Source of the DNA: Pseudomonadota bacterium
Lineage (GTDB): Bacteria > Desulfobacterota > Desulfobulbia > Desulfobulbales > SURF-16
Reading direction: 5' to 3'
Length of the DNA stretch: 29,631 nucleotides
Assembly: GCA_030597865.1 (NCBI GenBank)
Contig: JAUVQZ010000009.1
Span: 1 to 29,631, forward strand
The notes beneath the pieces were generated by a model that saw only the letters and a program-made list of their open reading frames with translations, made no database searches and was not told the origin of the DNA. Position 1 is the first letter of the stretch. Every line of letters starts with the position of its first letter. A program made the position numbers and the translations under genes. Positions 15,630-24,083 of this stretch are shown here, one piece after another.

Positions 15630-16433
15630 ATGAATATTATCACTCTTTCTGCGGCTGATCTCTCCCTGGCCGCCATTCTTGTTATTGCCCTTGGCGCTGT
15701 CAGCCTGAAACTTAAACTGGGCCAGACCCGCCAACTCTTTGTCGCATCCCTGCGTTGCACAGTGCAGCTTCTTCTCATGGGATTTATCCTGAAACTGCTC
15801 TTTGCCGCCGCCTCACCCGGGGCCATAATCATCATGGCCTTTGTCATGCTGCTCAGTGCCGGCCAGGCAGTCACGAGCAGAATGCACCGCCCCTTATCCG
15901 GTCGATGGTCCTATTTCTTCGGCGTGGCCGCCATGTTTATTTCGTCCTTTACGGTCACCATCTTTGCCCTCTTTATTATTATTGATATCAAACCCTGGTA
16001 CACTCCCCAATATGCCATTCCCCTCCTGGGCATGATGCTCGGCAATACCATGACCGGCGTGGCGCTCAGCATGGACACCTTAACCACCTCGGTATTCCAG
16101 AACAGAAACATGATCGAAGGACGGCTGATCCTCGGTGAGAAATGGCGCGAGGCAGTGCAAGACCAAATTAAAGGGGCCATTCGCACCGGCCTTACGCCCA
16201 TCATCAACTCCATGGCCACCACCGGCCTTGTTTCTCTGCCCGGCATGATGACCGGCCAGATCCTGGCCGGTTCCCCTCCCATGATTGCCGTCAGTTACCA
16301 GATACTTATTATGTTTCTTATTGCTGCCGGCACCGGCTTTGGCGTTATTATGGCCGTCCATATCACCGCCAGACATCTCTTTGATCACCGCCATCGTCTG
16401 CGTCTCGACCGATTAGCCGGTGACAATGCTTAG
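15630..16433 (+). CDS. fetB: ABC transporter permease, FetB/YbbM (UPF0014) family
   Basis: This 267-residue polytopic membrane protein has about seven hydrophobic segments. Family landmarks: SLRCTVQLLLMGFIL near 40-54, the conserved IPLLGMMLGNTMTGVALSMD (about 129-148), a cytoplasmic EGRLILGEKWREAV loop, and SLPGMMTGQILAGSPPM. It is the membrane half of the exporter with the preceding ATPase; its GAGGG ribosome-binding site overlaps the fetA stop, indicating coupled translation. Confidence 0.9.
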   Translation: MNIITLSAADLSLAAILVIALGAVSLKLKLGQTRQLFVASLRCTVQLLLMGFILKLLFAAASPGAIIIMAFVMLLSAGQAVTSRMHRPLSGRWSYFFGVAAMFISSFTVTIFALFIIIDIKPWYTPQYAIPLLGMMLGNTMTGVALSMDTLTTSVFQNRNMIEGRLILGEKWREAVQDQIKGAIRTGLTPIINSMATTGLVSLPGMMTGQILAGSPPMIAVSYQILIMFLIAAGTGFGVIMAVHITARHLFDHRHRLRLDRLAGDNA

Positions 16434-16616
16434 CCCCACATGACGAACTGACCATGGGCAACGATCTTTAAGGGCAAGGGGGTCTTAAAACAAGATGGAA
16501 CGGGCAGAGTGTTTTGCTTTTCCACGCCAGATAGGGTAGATAGAAGAACTGGTTTTCCAGAATAACGAGTGTTTACTGTTTTTTTAAAGATAATTTACTA
16601 CGATACGAGGTATTTC

Positions 16617-17144
<528 letters not shown>

Positions 17145-17252
17145 AAAAGCAGTGCATCTTCTTTGTTTGAGAGGTTGGGAAATAAGAATTTGTGAAATAA
17201 GCAGAAGGAAGATCTTTAATTAAGAAAAGTATGGCCTAAGGGTTCTCTTCAT

Positions 17253-17331
17253 ACCCCCTTGGGGGGTGTACTCGGAGTGTCGCAGGTAGCAGTGAAACAG
17301 CGAGGCTAGACTTTGAGCCCCCTGCCCCCCT
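17253..17331. other. GC-rich potential structured intergenic segment
   Basis: ACCCCC (17253-17258) can pair with GGGGGT (17262-17267) in a tight hairpin. The same G run could instead pair with the C runs near 17318-17331, enclosing about 50 nt. No gene is visible between 17145 and 17362. It may be an mRNA 3' structure or a small RNA; no promoter was recognised. Confidence 0.2.
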
Positions 17332-17362
17332 TATTCCCAACTCCTGACTTCTCAACGTCCCA

Positions 17363-17415
17363 CCTTCAAATAAAAAGGCCCTGGTCATTATGACCAGGGC
17401 CTTTTTATTTGAAGG
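17363..17415. terminator. Bidirectional intrinsic terminator
   Basis: A 25-bp perfect stem (17363-17387 and 17391-17415) with a TTA loop. The GC core GGCCCTGGTCA is flanked by A5 and T5 tracts on either side, so it works in both directions, ending the cyclophilin gene (+) and the actin operon (-). Confidence 0.92.
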
Positions 17416-17433
17416 CAGAGAAATTGGCAGTGC

Positions 17434-18501
17434 CTATGATTCCGGGTCAAACATGACCCCTATCTGAGACCACATCTCTTCAGGAATCTCGGTGGCAAGT
17501 TTCAGGGCACCGGCACAGCCGATAAATTCAGGATCATCCACCGCCGTCACCTGGACCTCGCCATACTCGCCGAGGTGCTCAACAATCATATCCGCCAAAC
17601 CGGTAATACGGGAACCGCCACCGGCCAGAATGATATTTTTCAAGGTGGCCGCCTGATCTGCGGGATCGAATTTCTGGATAAGATTTTCTATATGTTCACA
17701 GATATCAGGGACGATACTCTCGCACACGGCATTAACGTCATCCGTAACATCAAACTCAGCAGGTTTACCCTCATGACGCAGGGTGACCACTGCCTTTTTT
17801 GAACCGTCCACCGAGGCAAATTCTTCCTTAATGGCACAGGCCACCGAACCAGTCACCTGGACGCCGGGATAATGCCTGCTGATCGACTGGGCCAGCCGCT
17901 CATCAATATAGTCACCACCCTTCAAGAAGGTAACCTGATCATCAGCAATGGGCACGGTGCCTTTCATGCCGCAGATATCCACGGTGCCGGCACCAATATC
18001 GATAACAATACAATTGGTAAGATTGCCAAGCTTATAGGCAACCATAAAGGGCTCAGAGACCACAAGGGCCTTGCTCATAAATTTTTCCGCAATGGTCAGC
18101 AGGAGCTCCTTATTCATGATGGAAGCGCAGGCAGGAACGCCGATGATACCGCAGACCTCAACATCCTCGCCCTTTTTGGCAAGCTCGACAAGATGACCAA
18201 GGAGTTCGTAGGCCGCCTTGTAATCACGTTCGCTGGCCTCACGGATGACCCCGTCGGCAAGGGGGTAGCAGAGATCGAGGAAATTACGTTTTTCCATGGC
18301 CTCTTGGCCAAAGATTGGCCCCTTGCCAACCATTTTCTCGCTGATAATATCCTTGGGGTAGCCGACCACAGAGCGGGCCAGCAGCTTGGCGCCCCGATCA
18401 GACATAATGGCCGTACGGCAGGTGCCAAGGTCTATACCAACGGTGATTTTGGCAGATTTCGAGGAGGCGGCAACCTCGGTTTCGTTAGTGGTTTCTTCCA
18501 T
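17434..18501 (-). CDS. MamK-like bacterial actin, catalytic residues intact
   Basis: This 355-residue actin-fold ATPase resembles MamK, the filament that aligns magnetosomes, over nearly its whole length. Shared segments: phosphate-1 GIDLGTCRTA (22-31), SVVGYPKDII (44-53), the catalytic-glutamate region VVSEPFMVAY with E150 (equivalent to MamK E143), phosphate-2 IDIGAGTVDICGMKGTVP (167-184) and the adenosine motif AGGGSRITGL (293-302). Residues 1-18 are a polar, probably flexible tail. A GGGAG lies 5 nt before the ATG. It is the last gene of a leftward unit with another MamK-like actin and a coiled-coil membrane protein, ended by the hairpin at 17363-17415. No magnetosome (mam/mad) genes are nearby, so a role in iron crystals is not supported; it probably forms a filament of unknown cargo. 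Confidence 0.9.
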   Translation of the reverse strand: MEETTNETEVAASSKSAKITVGIDLGTCRTAIMSDRGAKLLARSVVGYPKDIISEKMVGKGPIFGQEAMEKRNFLDLCYPLADGVIREASERDYKAAYELLGHLVELAKKGEDVEVCGIIGVPACASIMNKELLLTIAEKFMSKALVVSEPFMVAYKLGNLTNCIVIDIGAGTVDICGMKGTVPIADDQVTFLKGGDYIDERLAQSISRHYPGVQVTGSVACAIKEEFASVDGSKKAVVTLRHEGKPAEFDVTDDVNAVCESIVPDICEHIENLIQKFDPADQAATLKNIILAGGGSRITGLADMIVEHLGEYGEVQVTAVDDPEFIGCAGALKLATEIPEEMWSQIGVMFDPES

Positions 18502-18576
18502 GGGTTCTCCCTTACTTCAAAATGGCTAGAGGATAGCTTGAAAAAATCAGATTTTCATTCAAAACGATCCGAAAAC

Positions 18577-19074
18577 TTATCCCTCTTCTTGTCCTGTTTG
18601 TTTTTTGGCCTGCTTCATGAGATCCTGCACAACAGAGCCCGGCAGGTAATGGCTGCCTTGAACAAAAATGAGACAATCTTTAATCACCTCTTTTTCCGCG
18701 GCTAAATCCTCTTCAAGCTCCTGGATCTTGATAAAATAATCATTTTTCTCCTGCTCCAGCACCTCTTTATTTTTGCGCAGCGCGGCTATGTTTTCCTCCA
18801 GGCCTGGGATATTCTCCACCTGGAGCTCATGCCCACGACACTCTTTTTTCTTTTCCTCCAGTTTCTCCCAGTATTGCTTACCCTCTTCGCGGACATCACT
18901 CATCTTGTTTCGCATGTCCTCAAGCTGTTCCGTGAAGCCAAGACGTTCTGTCTGCCACTCAAGCTCTTTCTCCTCTTCTTCCTTGGCAAGCTTTTCCTTG
19001 ATGAGCATACTGGTCACCCCGGCCCCCACAGATCCACCAAGAACGGTAAATAAAACCCAGACAAAAAAGTCCAT
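18577..19074 (-). CDS. Membrane-anchored coiled-coil protein between two actins
   Basis: This 165-residue protein is not a family I recognise. Residues about 3-24 form one hydrophobic segment with small residues (VLGGSVGAGVTSML), likely an inner-membrane anchor. Residues about 26-135 are highly charged and heptad-like (KEEEEKELEWQTERL, LEEDLAAEKEVIKD), a long parallel coiled coil facing the cytoplasm. The last about 30 residues (LIFVQGSHYLPGSVVQDL) have lower charge and look like a small docking region. An AGGAA lies 9 nt before the ATG. It sits 75 bp before one actin gene and 90 bp after the other, all on one strand. I infer that it tethers actin filaments to the membrane, comparable in position, not in sequence, to adaptor proteins of MamK. 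Confidence 0.8.
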   Translation of the reverse strand: MDFFVWVLFTVLGGSVGAGVTSMLIKEKLAKEEEEKELEWQTERLGFTEQLEDMRNKMSDVREEGKQYWEKLEEKKKECRGHELQVENIPGLEENIAALRKNKEVLEQEKNDYFIKIQELEEDLAAEKEVIKDCLIFVQGSHYLPGSVVQDLMKQAKKQTGQEEG

Positions 19075-19164
19075 GTTAAAATTCCTGTTTTTTCAAGCTC
19101 CCTTTGTTTTCAAGGTAGCCCTTACATTAAATTAAGAAATTAAGCGGCCTCTTACCCCTGAGGT

Positions 19165-20214
19165 CTACCCTATAGGGAAATGGGCATCGGCATGCATGAA
19201 GCCAACCTGGCCCCACACCTCAGGATCCAGCTCCTGGGCCAATTTCAGGGCCCCCTGGGCACCGATGCAACCGGTTTCATCTATGCATCTGACATGGACA
19301 TCTCCATATTCCACCAGGTGATGGGCCACCACCTCATCAATCCCTTGGATCAAAGAGCCACCACCAGAAATGAAAATATTTTCAAGAACCTCCTGCTGGG
19401 CCTCCGGATCAAAGCCCTTAACCATGGTCACAAGTTGCTCCAGGATATCAGGGACAATAGCTTCGCAGGCACTGCGCAATTCATTGGTAAGATCCACCTC
19501 AACAGGCATACCGTTTTGCCGCAGGGAGGTGATGACCGGCCCGCCATATTCACCAACAAGGGCAAACTGCTCTTTTATGTGGCGCAACTGCGTCCTTGAG
19601 AGCTGGAACTCTGGATAGCGCTCAGAAACCAAGGCCTCAAAACGGCTATCAATAAAATTACCGGCCTTGATCAAGGTCACCTGGTCATCAGAATGGGGAA
19701 CCGTGCCTTTCATGGCACAGATATCCACGGTGCCAGCGCCAATATCGACAATGATGCTGCTGGTGAGCCTGTTTATCCCATAGGCAACAATGAAAGGCTT
19801 TGGAACAATGAGGGCAACATCGAGGAGATCCTGGGCACGCTGGGAAAGCAGCTCCCTGTTCTGGAGATAAGCACGAACCGGTACCGCTATCACGCCGCAG
19901 ACAGGACCGCCACCTGCGGCATCGGAGGCCTTGGCAATGACATGTTTGAGCAGCTCGTAGACAGTATTATAGTTATAATGATCGGCCTCGCGGATGAGGC
20001 CATCTTCCAGGGGATGATAGAGGGTGAGGGCAGAATGATGTTGCAGGGCCTCGTCGCCAAAGACCTGCGATTTGCCGAGAAGCTTCAAGCCGACCACGTC
20101 TTTAGGATAGCCAACAACAGAACTTGTAATATCCTGATAGCCTGTATTTGAAACTACTTGTGTCCTGGCTGTTCCCAGGTCAATGCCGACCAACAGATTA
20201 TCACATCTGTTCAT
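19165..20214 (-). CDS. MamK-like bacterial actin with catalytic glutamate replaced by lysine
   Basis: This 349-residue MamK-like actin is the first gene of the unit. It is as close to MamK as its neighbour: GIDLGTARTQ (10-19), SVVGYPKDVVGLKLLG (32-47), VDIGAGTVDICAMKGTVP (156-173) and SGGGSLIQGI (283-292). At the position of MamK E143 it reads VPKPFIVAY with K139 (AAG, 19798-19800), whereas its partner has glutamate. That residue activates the attacking water in MamK, so this protein is predicted to bind ATP but hydrolyse it poorly. It could make stable filaments, copolymerise with the partner or regulate it. An AAGGA lies 7 nt before the ATG. A plausible promoter lies about 195 bp upstream. 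Confidence 0.9.
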   Translation of the reverse strand: MNRCDNLLVGIDLGTARTQVVSNTGYQDITSSVVGYPKDVVGLKLLGKSQVFGDEALQHHSALTLYHPLEDGLIREADHYNYNTVYELLKHVIAKASDAAGGGPVCGVIAVPVRAYLQNRELLSQRAQDLLDVALIVPKPFIVAYGINRLTSSIIVDIGAGTVDICAMKGTVPHSDDQVTLIKAGNFIDSRFEALVSERYPEFQLSRTQLRHIKEQFALVGEYGGPVITSLRQNGMPVEVDLTNELRSACEAIVPDILEQLVTMVKGFDPEAQQEVLENIFISGGGSLIQGIDEVVAHHLVEYGDVHVRCIDETGCIGAQGALKLAQELDPEVWGQVGFMHADAHFPIG

Positions 20215-20406
20215 GAATTTTCCTTAAAGGCCTAAAGATGCCCTTGGTAATTTTCTAAAATAGATAGACAGGTAAGTGCTTCAGGGGGTGGGGATGAAGG
20301 AAAGCCCTTTTACCTCACCACAAATTTGCCCTGCTGGGGCTGGAAGCTACATGAAAGATAATTTGTATTTACTATAATGTGCCGCCCCCCACGAAACTAT
20401 CATTAT

Positions 20407-20436
20407 TTTGTACACTGGCACAAAAAATCTTGTCAA
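20407..20436 (-). promoter_or_regulatory. Candidate promoter of the actin operon
   Basis: On the minus strand a perfect TTGACA (20431-20436), 18-bp spacer and TACAAA (20407-20412, four of six bases) lie between the ygiQ-like stop and the first actin gene, giving a leader of about 185 nt. The leader (20215-20400) shows no recognised riboswitch. Confidence 0.5.
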
Positions 20437-20493
20437 GTGAATTTAGATAGTTACACCCTGGCCCCCTGGCCTTGGCGCCGGTTACAGGGAGAT

Positions 20494-22299
20494 CTATCTG
20501 CCCTTTGGAGATCTTTTTGGACGCCTCTGTTTTGGGTTGGCAACCGCCCTCTTCCTGCCACCTTTCGGTCTTGGGGCAAGAATCTTTTGCAGACACTCCC
20601 TCTGCTGCTGGCGCTCATTGAAGTTTTTGGCGACATAGAGGGGGGAACCGTCCCTATCTATTTCAGAGACATACATGGCTGTGGCAAGGGTGCCAGGGGT
20701 GGGGGTAAAATCCTGAAACTGGCGAACCGGCAATTTGAGCCGCCTGAGATCGTTAGAAAGCTGCTTCATATCGGCCTGGGTACAGCCCGGATGGGAGGTG
20801 ATCAGGTAGGCTGAGATTTTGATCTTGCCCCCTTGCTGCCCCTTGCCCCCTCGGCATGCCTTAATGAAATCCTGCAGGATAGCCCCCCCGGGTTTATGCA
20901 TATGGCCCAAGACCTTGTCCACCGTATGTTCCGGGGCAATCTTCAGCATTCCCGGGGTATGGTTATCCACCAAGGCCCTGAGGAGTCTTGGCGTCCTTAA
21001 CAGGAGCTCCATGCGCAGGCCGGAAGAGATGAAGAGATGCCTGACTCCGGCAACATTCTTTACCTTGCCAAGCAAGGTGAGGAAGGTGTCTTCATCAATG
21101 CGCAGATGGGGGCATATTTGCGGAAAGAGACAGTCCCTTTTCTTACAGCCGCTCTTTTTACAGCTTACCCCAAAGAGATTGGCGGTTGGCCCTCCCAGAT
21201 CGGTAATGGTGCCGCCAAAGCCTTTTTTTGAGGCCAGCTTTTTCACCTCAGCAAGGACGGATTGGTGACTACGGCTGACAATAACCGGGCCCTGATGGCG
21301 GGTGATGGCGCAAAAGGAGCAATTGCCGCAACAGCCCCGCACAATGGTGATCGAGTCCCTGATCATCTCAAAGGCGGGAACACGGCCGCTGTCAGGGTGG
21401 GGTTGCCTGGTAAACGGCAAGGCATAGAGTCCATCGAGTTCAACGCTGGTCAGCGGTGGTGCGGCCGGCATTTGCACCACATAATGGCCCTGCTGTTGCT
21501 GGATGAGAATCTTTTGGGCAGAGGCCCGGGCCTCTTTATCAATAAGAAGCTCAGCAGCCATGAATTTTTTCCGGTCAGCCTGAATATCTCGAAGGGAAGG
21601 AAGAGCTATCTGAGCAAAGTCAAAACAACCCTCGCTGAACTCCTTTGGACTTAGACGCAGACAGGTGCCAGCGATACCGAACAGGTCCTCTTTTTGGCTG
21701 AGACGGCGGCTGATCTCAACAATGGCGCTCTCCCCCATGCCATAGACAAGAAGATCCGCCTTGGAGTCGGTGAGCACAGAGCCCCGCAATTTCTGCTGCT
21801 GATAGTCATAATGACAGAAACGGCGCAAGGAGGCCTCCACCCCGCCAATGATGGTGGGTACGTCCCTATAGGCCTGCTTGGCCAGATTGACATAAATCGA
21901 GGTGGCCCGATCCGGTCGTCTTCGATTATTTTTTGTCCGCGGTCCGGGGAAATAAGGATTACCGTCAGGGGAGTAGTTGTCCCCATCGCGGACCTTGGCG
22001 TTTCCTGTGTAGTTTGAGACAATGGAGTCAAGATTACCGGCGCTGATCCCGAAAAAAAGACGGGGACGGCCAAAACGCCTAAAATCCTGCGGTGAGTCGT
22101 AACGGGGCTGGGCCAGGATGGCGACCCGATAGCCCTCATTCTCAAGGAGACGGCCGATGAGGGCGATACCAAAGGAGGGATGATCCACATAGGCATCGCC
22201 GGTGACCAGGACAATGTCAACCCACTCCCAGCCCCTCTCCCTGAGGTCTTCACTGCTGGTTGCTAAAAAGGATTTTCTATCTTCTGCCATGGGGATCAT
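20494..22299 (-). CDS. ygiQ: YgiQ family radical SAM protein
   Basis: This 601-residue protein belongs to the UPF0313/YgiQ family. The N-terminal part (about 25-215) is a B12-binding-like Rossmann region with the family segments VTGDAYVDHPSFG and GGVEASLRRFCHYDYQ. The radical SAM core has C323, C327 and C330 in RGCCGNCSFC, which bind the [4Fe-4S] cluster. The family-specific third domain carries extra cysteines (GVSCKKSGCKKRDCLFPQICPHL). The tail is basic and probably disordered (KGGRKRAVANPKQRR). Substrate and product are unknown for the family. No strong ribosome-binding site precedes the ATG at 22299; a second ATG lies three codons in. Confidence 0.93.
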   Translation of the reverse strand: MIPMAEDRKSFLATSSEDLRERGWEWVDIVLVTGDAYVDHPSFGIALIGRLLENEGYRVAILAQPRYDSPQDFRRFGRPRLFFGISAGNLDSIVSNYTGNAKVRDGDNYSPDGNPYFPGPRTKNNRRRPDRATSIYVNLAKQAYRDVPTIIGGVEASLRRFCHYDYQQQKLRGSVLTDSKADLLVYGMGESAIVEISRRLSQKEDLFGIAGTCLRLSPKEFSEGCFDFAQIALPSLRDIQADRKKFMAAELLIDKEARASAQKILIQQQQGHYVVQMPAAPPLTSVELDGLYALPFTRQPHPDSGRVPAFEMIRDSITIVRGCCGNCSFCAITRHQGPVIVSRSHQSVLAEVKKLASKKGFGGTITDLGGPTANLFGVSCKKSGCKKRDCLFPQICPHLRIDEDTFLTLLGKVKNVAGVRHLFISSGLRMELLLRTPRLLRALVDNHTPGMLKIAPEHTVDKVLGHMHKPGGAILQDFIKACRGGKGQQGGKIKISAYLITSHPGCTQADMKQLSNDLRRLKLPVRQFQDFTPTPGTLATAMYVSEIDRDGSPLYVAKNFNERQQQRECLQKILAPRPKGGRKRAVANPKQRRPKRSPKGR

Positions 22300-22402
22300 T
22301 TAGGGTTATCTTTAATAATTAGATTTTTTCGTCGAGAGCAAGGAACAGGAGATAAGCGCAGACTTCGATCGGTGAAAAAAGCAATTATTCAAGGTGGGGC
22401 CT

Positions 22403-23479
22403 TTAAAAGGTGAGCCACTTCTGATAGGTCTGCTGTAAGAGCGGCCAGGTGAATCTATCGGTGAGATCCAGACGTTTGGCCAGGCCCATGGCGCCGCTGT
22501 TTTCCCTCAGCACCTCCCTGAGCCTCTCTTTAAAACATTGGTCATTATCATAGAGATACCCCCCATCAAAGAGTTCCGGATAGGACAGGCGTTTAGGCAG
22601 TAAGGGTCGGCAACCGGCCCGTACCGCCTCTATGACGCTGAGCCCATAAAACTCGTGGCTGGCCGTGGAGACGATGATGGTTCCCTGCTTTAAAAGCTTG
22701 AGATATGCGGCCCGGTCTTCAGCATAGCCGAAATGGATGAGTTGATCCTTGAGCCTTTTGGGGACCTCAGCGAAGATGGCTGGACGGCGCTGAAAAGACT
22801 GTCCCACCACAATAAGCTTAAAGGGAACATCCTCGTCAACAAGTTCAAAAAGGGTCTGAAAAAAGAGCTCCGGATTTTTGTCATGCTCCCAGCGGTGGTT
22901 CCAGACAATGACCGGACAGGGGGGTGGCTCTGGATCCGGTAACAGGTCAAGCTCGCCGAAGTCGAGGCCCAAGGGCAGTATGGTGGATTTTCCTGAAATC
23001 TGGGAGGTGCTGTCGAGTTTTACATCAGGGGCCCTCTTTTCCATGTCCCGGCAGCCTGCCAGGAAGGTGTCAAGATTAAAGCGACTGTTAAAGCCCAGAC
23101 GGTCAGAGGCCAGGGCTGTCAGATAGTTGGTGAGGCCGAAATGAAAATCCCGCTCATCATCAACCTGGACCGGGTAGGCAAATTGATTTTCATGGAAATA
23201 GGTGAGTATGGGCAGGTTGTTGAACCAGGAGGGGGCCAGGCCCCGGAGGCTGGCCACGTCTATAAAGGTCGAGCAGAGCACGGCCTCGACATCCAGCCTG
23301 TGGGCAAGTTGGCCGGCAACCCACGGCGCAGCAAAGCGCATGCGCCATTTCCACTTGCGGGCCGGCAGGGTGATAAACGTGAAGTTGAGGTCAAGATGCT
23401 CCTCCAGCTGCTCCAGGAAGAATTTATGCGATCCACCGAAATAAGGTTCTATGACCAGAATGTTACGGCATAAACCCAT
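22403..23479 (-). CDS. GTDC1/QTMAN-like glycosyltransferase (tRNA-queuosine alpha-mannosyltransferase family)
   Basis: This 358-residue GT-B glycosyltransferase follows animal GTDC1, shown to be the queuosine-tRNA mannosyltransferase QTMAN, closely in its motifs: EPYFGGSHK (11-19), LPARKWKWRMR (38-48), YFHENQFAYP (94-103), ERDFHFG (109-115), WNHRWEHDKNPE (193-204) and the donor-site ASHEFYGLSVIEA (273-285) followed by CRPLLPKRLSYPELF. The N-terminal DUF3524 region and C-terminal GT4 domain are both complete, and it lacks the long insert of the animal protein. From this I infer mannosylation of Q34 in tRNA-Asp or a related tRNA or nucleoside. The ATG overlaps the leuD stop (TAATG), so the two are translationally coupled, though no functional tie is known. 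Confidence 0.85.
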   Translation of the reverse strand: MGLCRNILVIEPYFGGSHKFFLEQLEEHLDLNFTFITLPARKWKWRMRFAAPWVAGQLAHRLDVEAVLCSTFIDVASLRGLAPSWFNNLPILTYFHENQFAYPVQVDDERDFHFGLTNYLTALASDRLGFNSRFNLDTFLAGCRDMEKRAPDVKLDSTSQISGKSTILPLGLDFGELDLLPDPEPPPCPVIVWNHRWEHDKNPELFFQTLFELVDEDVPFKLIVVGQSFQRRPAIFAEVPKRLKDQLIHFGYAEDRAAYLKLLKQGTIIVSTASHEFYGLSVIEAVRAGCRPLLPKRLSYPELFDGGYLYDNDQCFKERLREVLRENSGAMGLAKRLDLTDRFTWPLLQQTYQKWLTF

Positions 23480-23994
23480 TAATACTTCTTGTCTGCATAG
23501 GTCAGCCAGCCGCCAGCCTCAACCAGTTCCTTGTCAAAGGAGTTTAACCTAAAGGAAAAAGTGGCTGAGGTGCTGCCCGTGGCCTGGACAATCTCTTTTT
23601 CAATATCAACGGCAATGGTAAGCTCCGGGCCCATTTTAAACAGGGCATCAATGTCCTCCGGGGCAAGCTCAATGGCCAGCATGCCGCAGTTGAACATGTT
23701 TTGCCGGAAGATGCGGGCAAAGCCTTCACCGATAACGACATTGATATCATTCACCTCAAAGACCCAGACAGCATGCTCACGGGAGGAACCGCAGCCGAAA
23801 TTGCCACGGGTGACAATGATCCCAGCCTTTTGCGGACCGGTTTGAGGGTCAAAGCCCGGCAGCTTCAGGTCTTCAAGGATATAGGGCTTTAGGGCCAGTT
23901 TCGAATTCTCGGTGAGATATTTGGCCGGGATAATTTCGTCAGTATTGATATCTGATCTGTCCAGAAAGAGCACAGAACCGCTGAATTTTTTCAT
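23479..23994 (-). CDS. leuD: 3-isopropylmalate dehydratase small subunit
   Basis: This 171-residue swivel-domain subunit of isopropylmalate isomerase acts in leucine synthesis. It shows NTDEIIPAKYL (17-27), NFGCGSSREHA (65-75, substrate-recognising loop) and GFARIFRQNMFNCG. It is of the short HacB/archaeal-like type that pairs with a HacA-like LeuC. The open frame runs upstream to 24063, but the ATG at 23992-23994 has AGGT at good spacing and matches the family N-terminus (KKFSGSVLFLDRSDINTDE). It follows leuC by 89 bp and its stop overlaps the glycosyltransferase start. Confidence 0.95.
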   Translation of the reverse strand: MKKFSGSVLFLDRSDINTDEIIPAKYLTENSKLALKPYILEDLKLPGFDPQTGPQKAGIIVTRGNFGCGSSREHAVWVFEVNDINVVIGEGFARIFRQNMFNCGMLAIELAPEDIDALFKMGPELTIAVDIEKEIVQATGSTSATFSFRLNSFDKELVEAGGWLTYADKKY

Positions 23995-24083
23995 ATTAAA
24001 GTACCTGGTGACTTTTATATTTTCTAAACCGCCCCTATTATCTGCCCATACCCTTATGGACAAAGGTGAGACGAGGTTTATTC

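Noticed and set aside
17872..18705. Long plus-strand open frame opposite the actin and coiled-coil genes
   Set aside because: It lies antisense to a clear actin gene, has no ribosome-binding site and no family-like sequence.
17434..20214. Part of a magnetosome gene island
   Set aside because: Only MamK-like proteins are present; none of the other magnetosome genes are seen, and both flanks are housekeeping-type genes.
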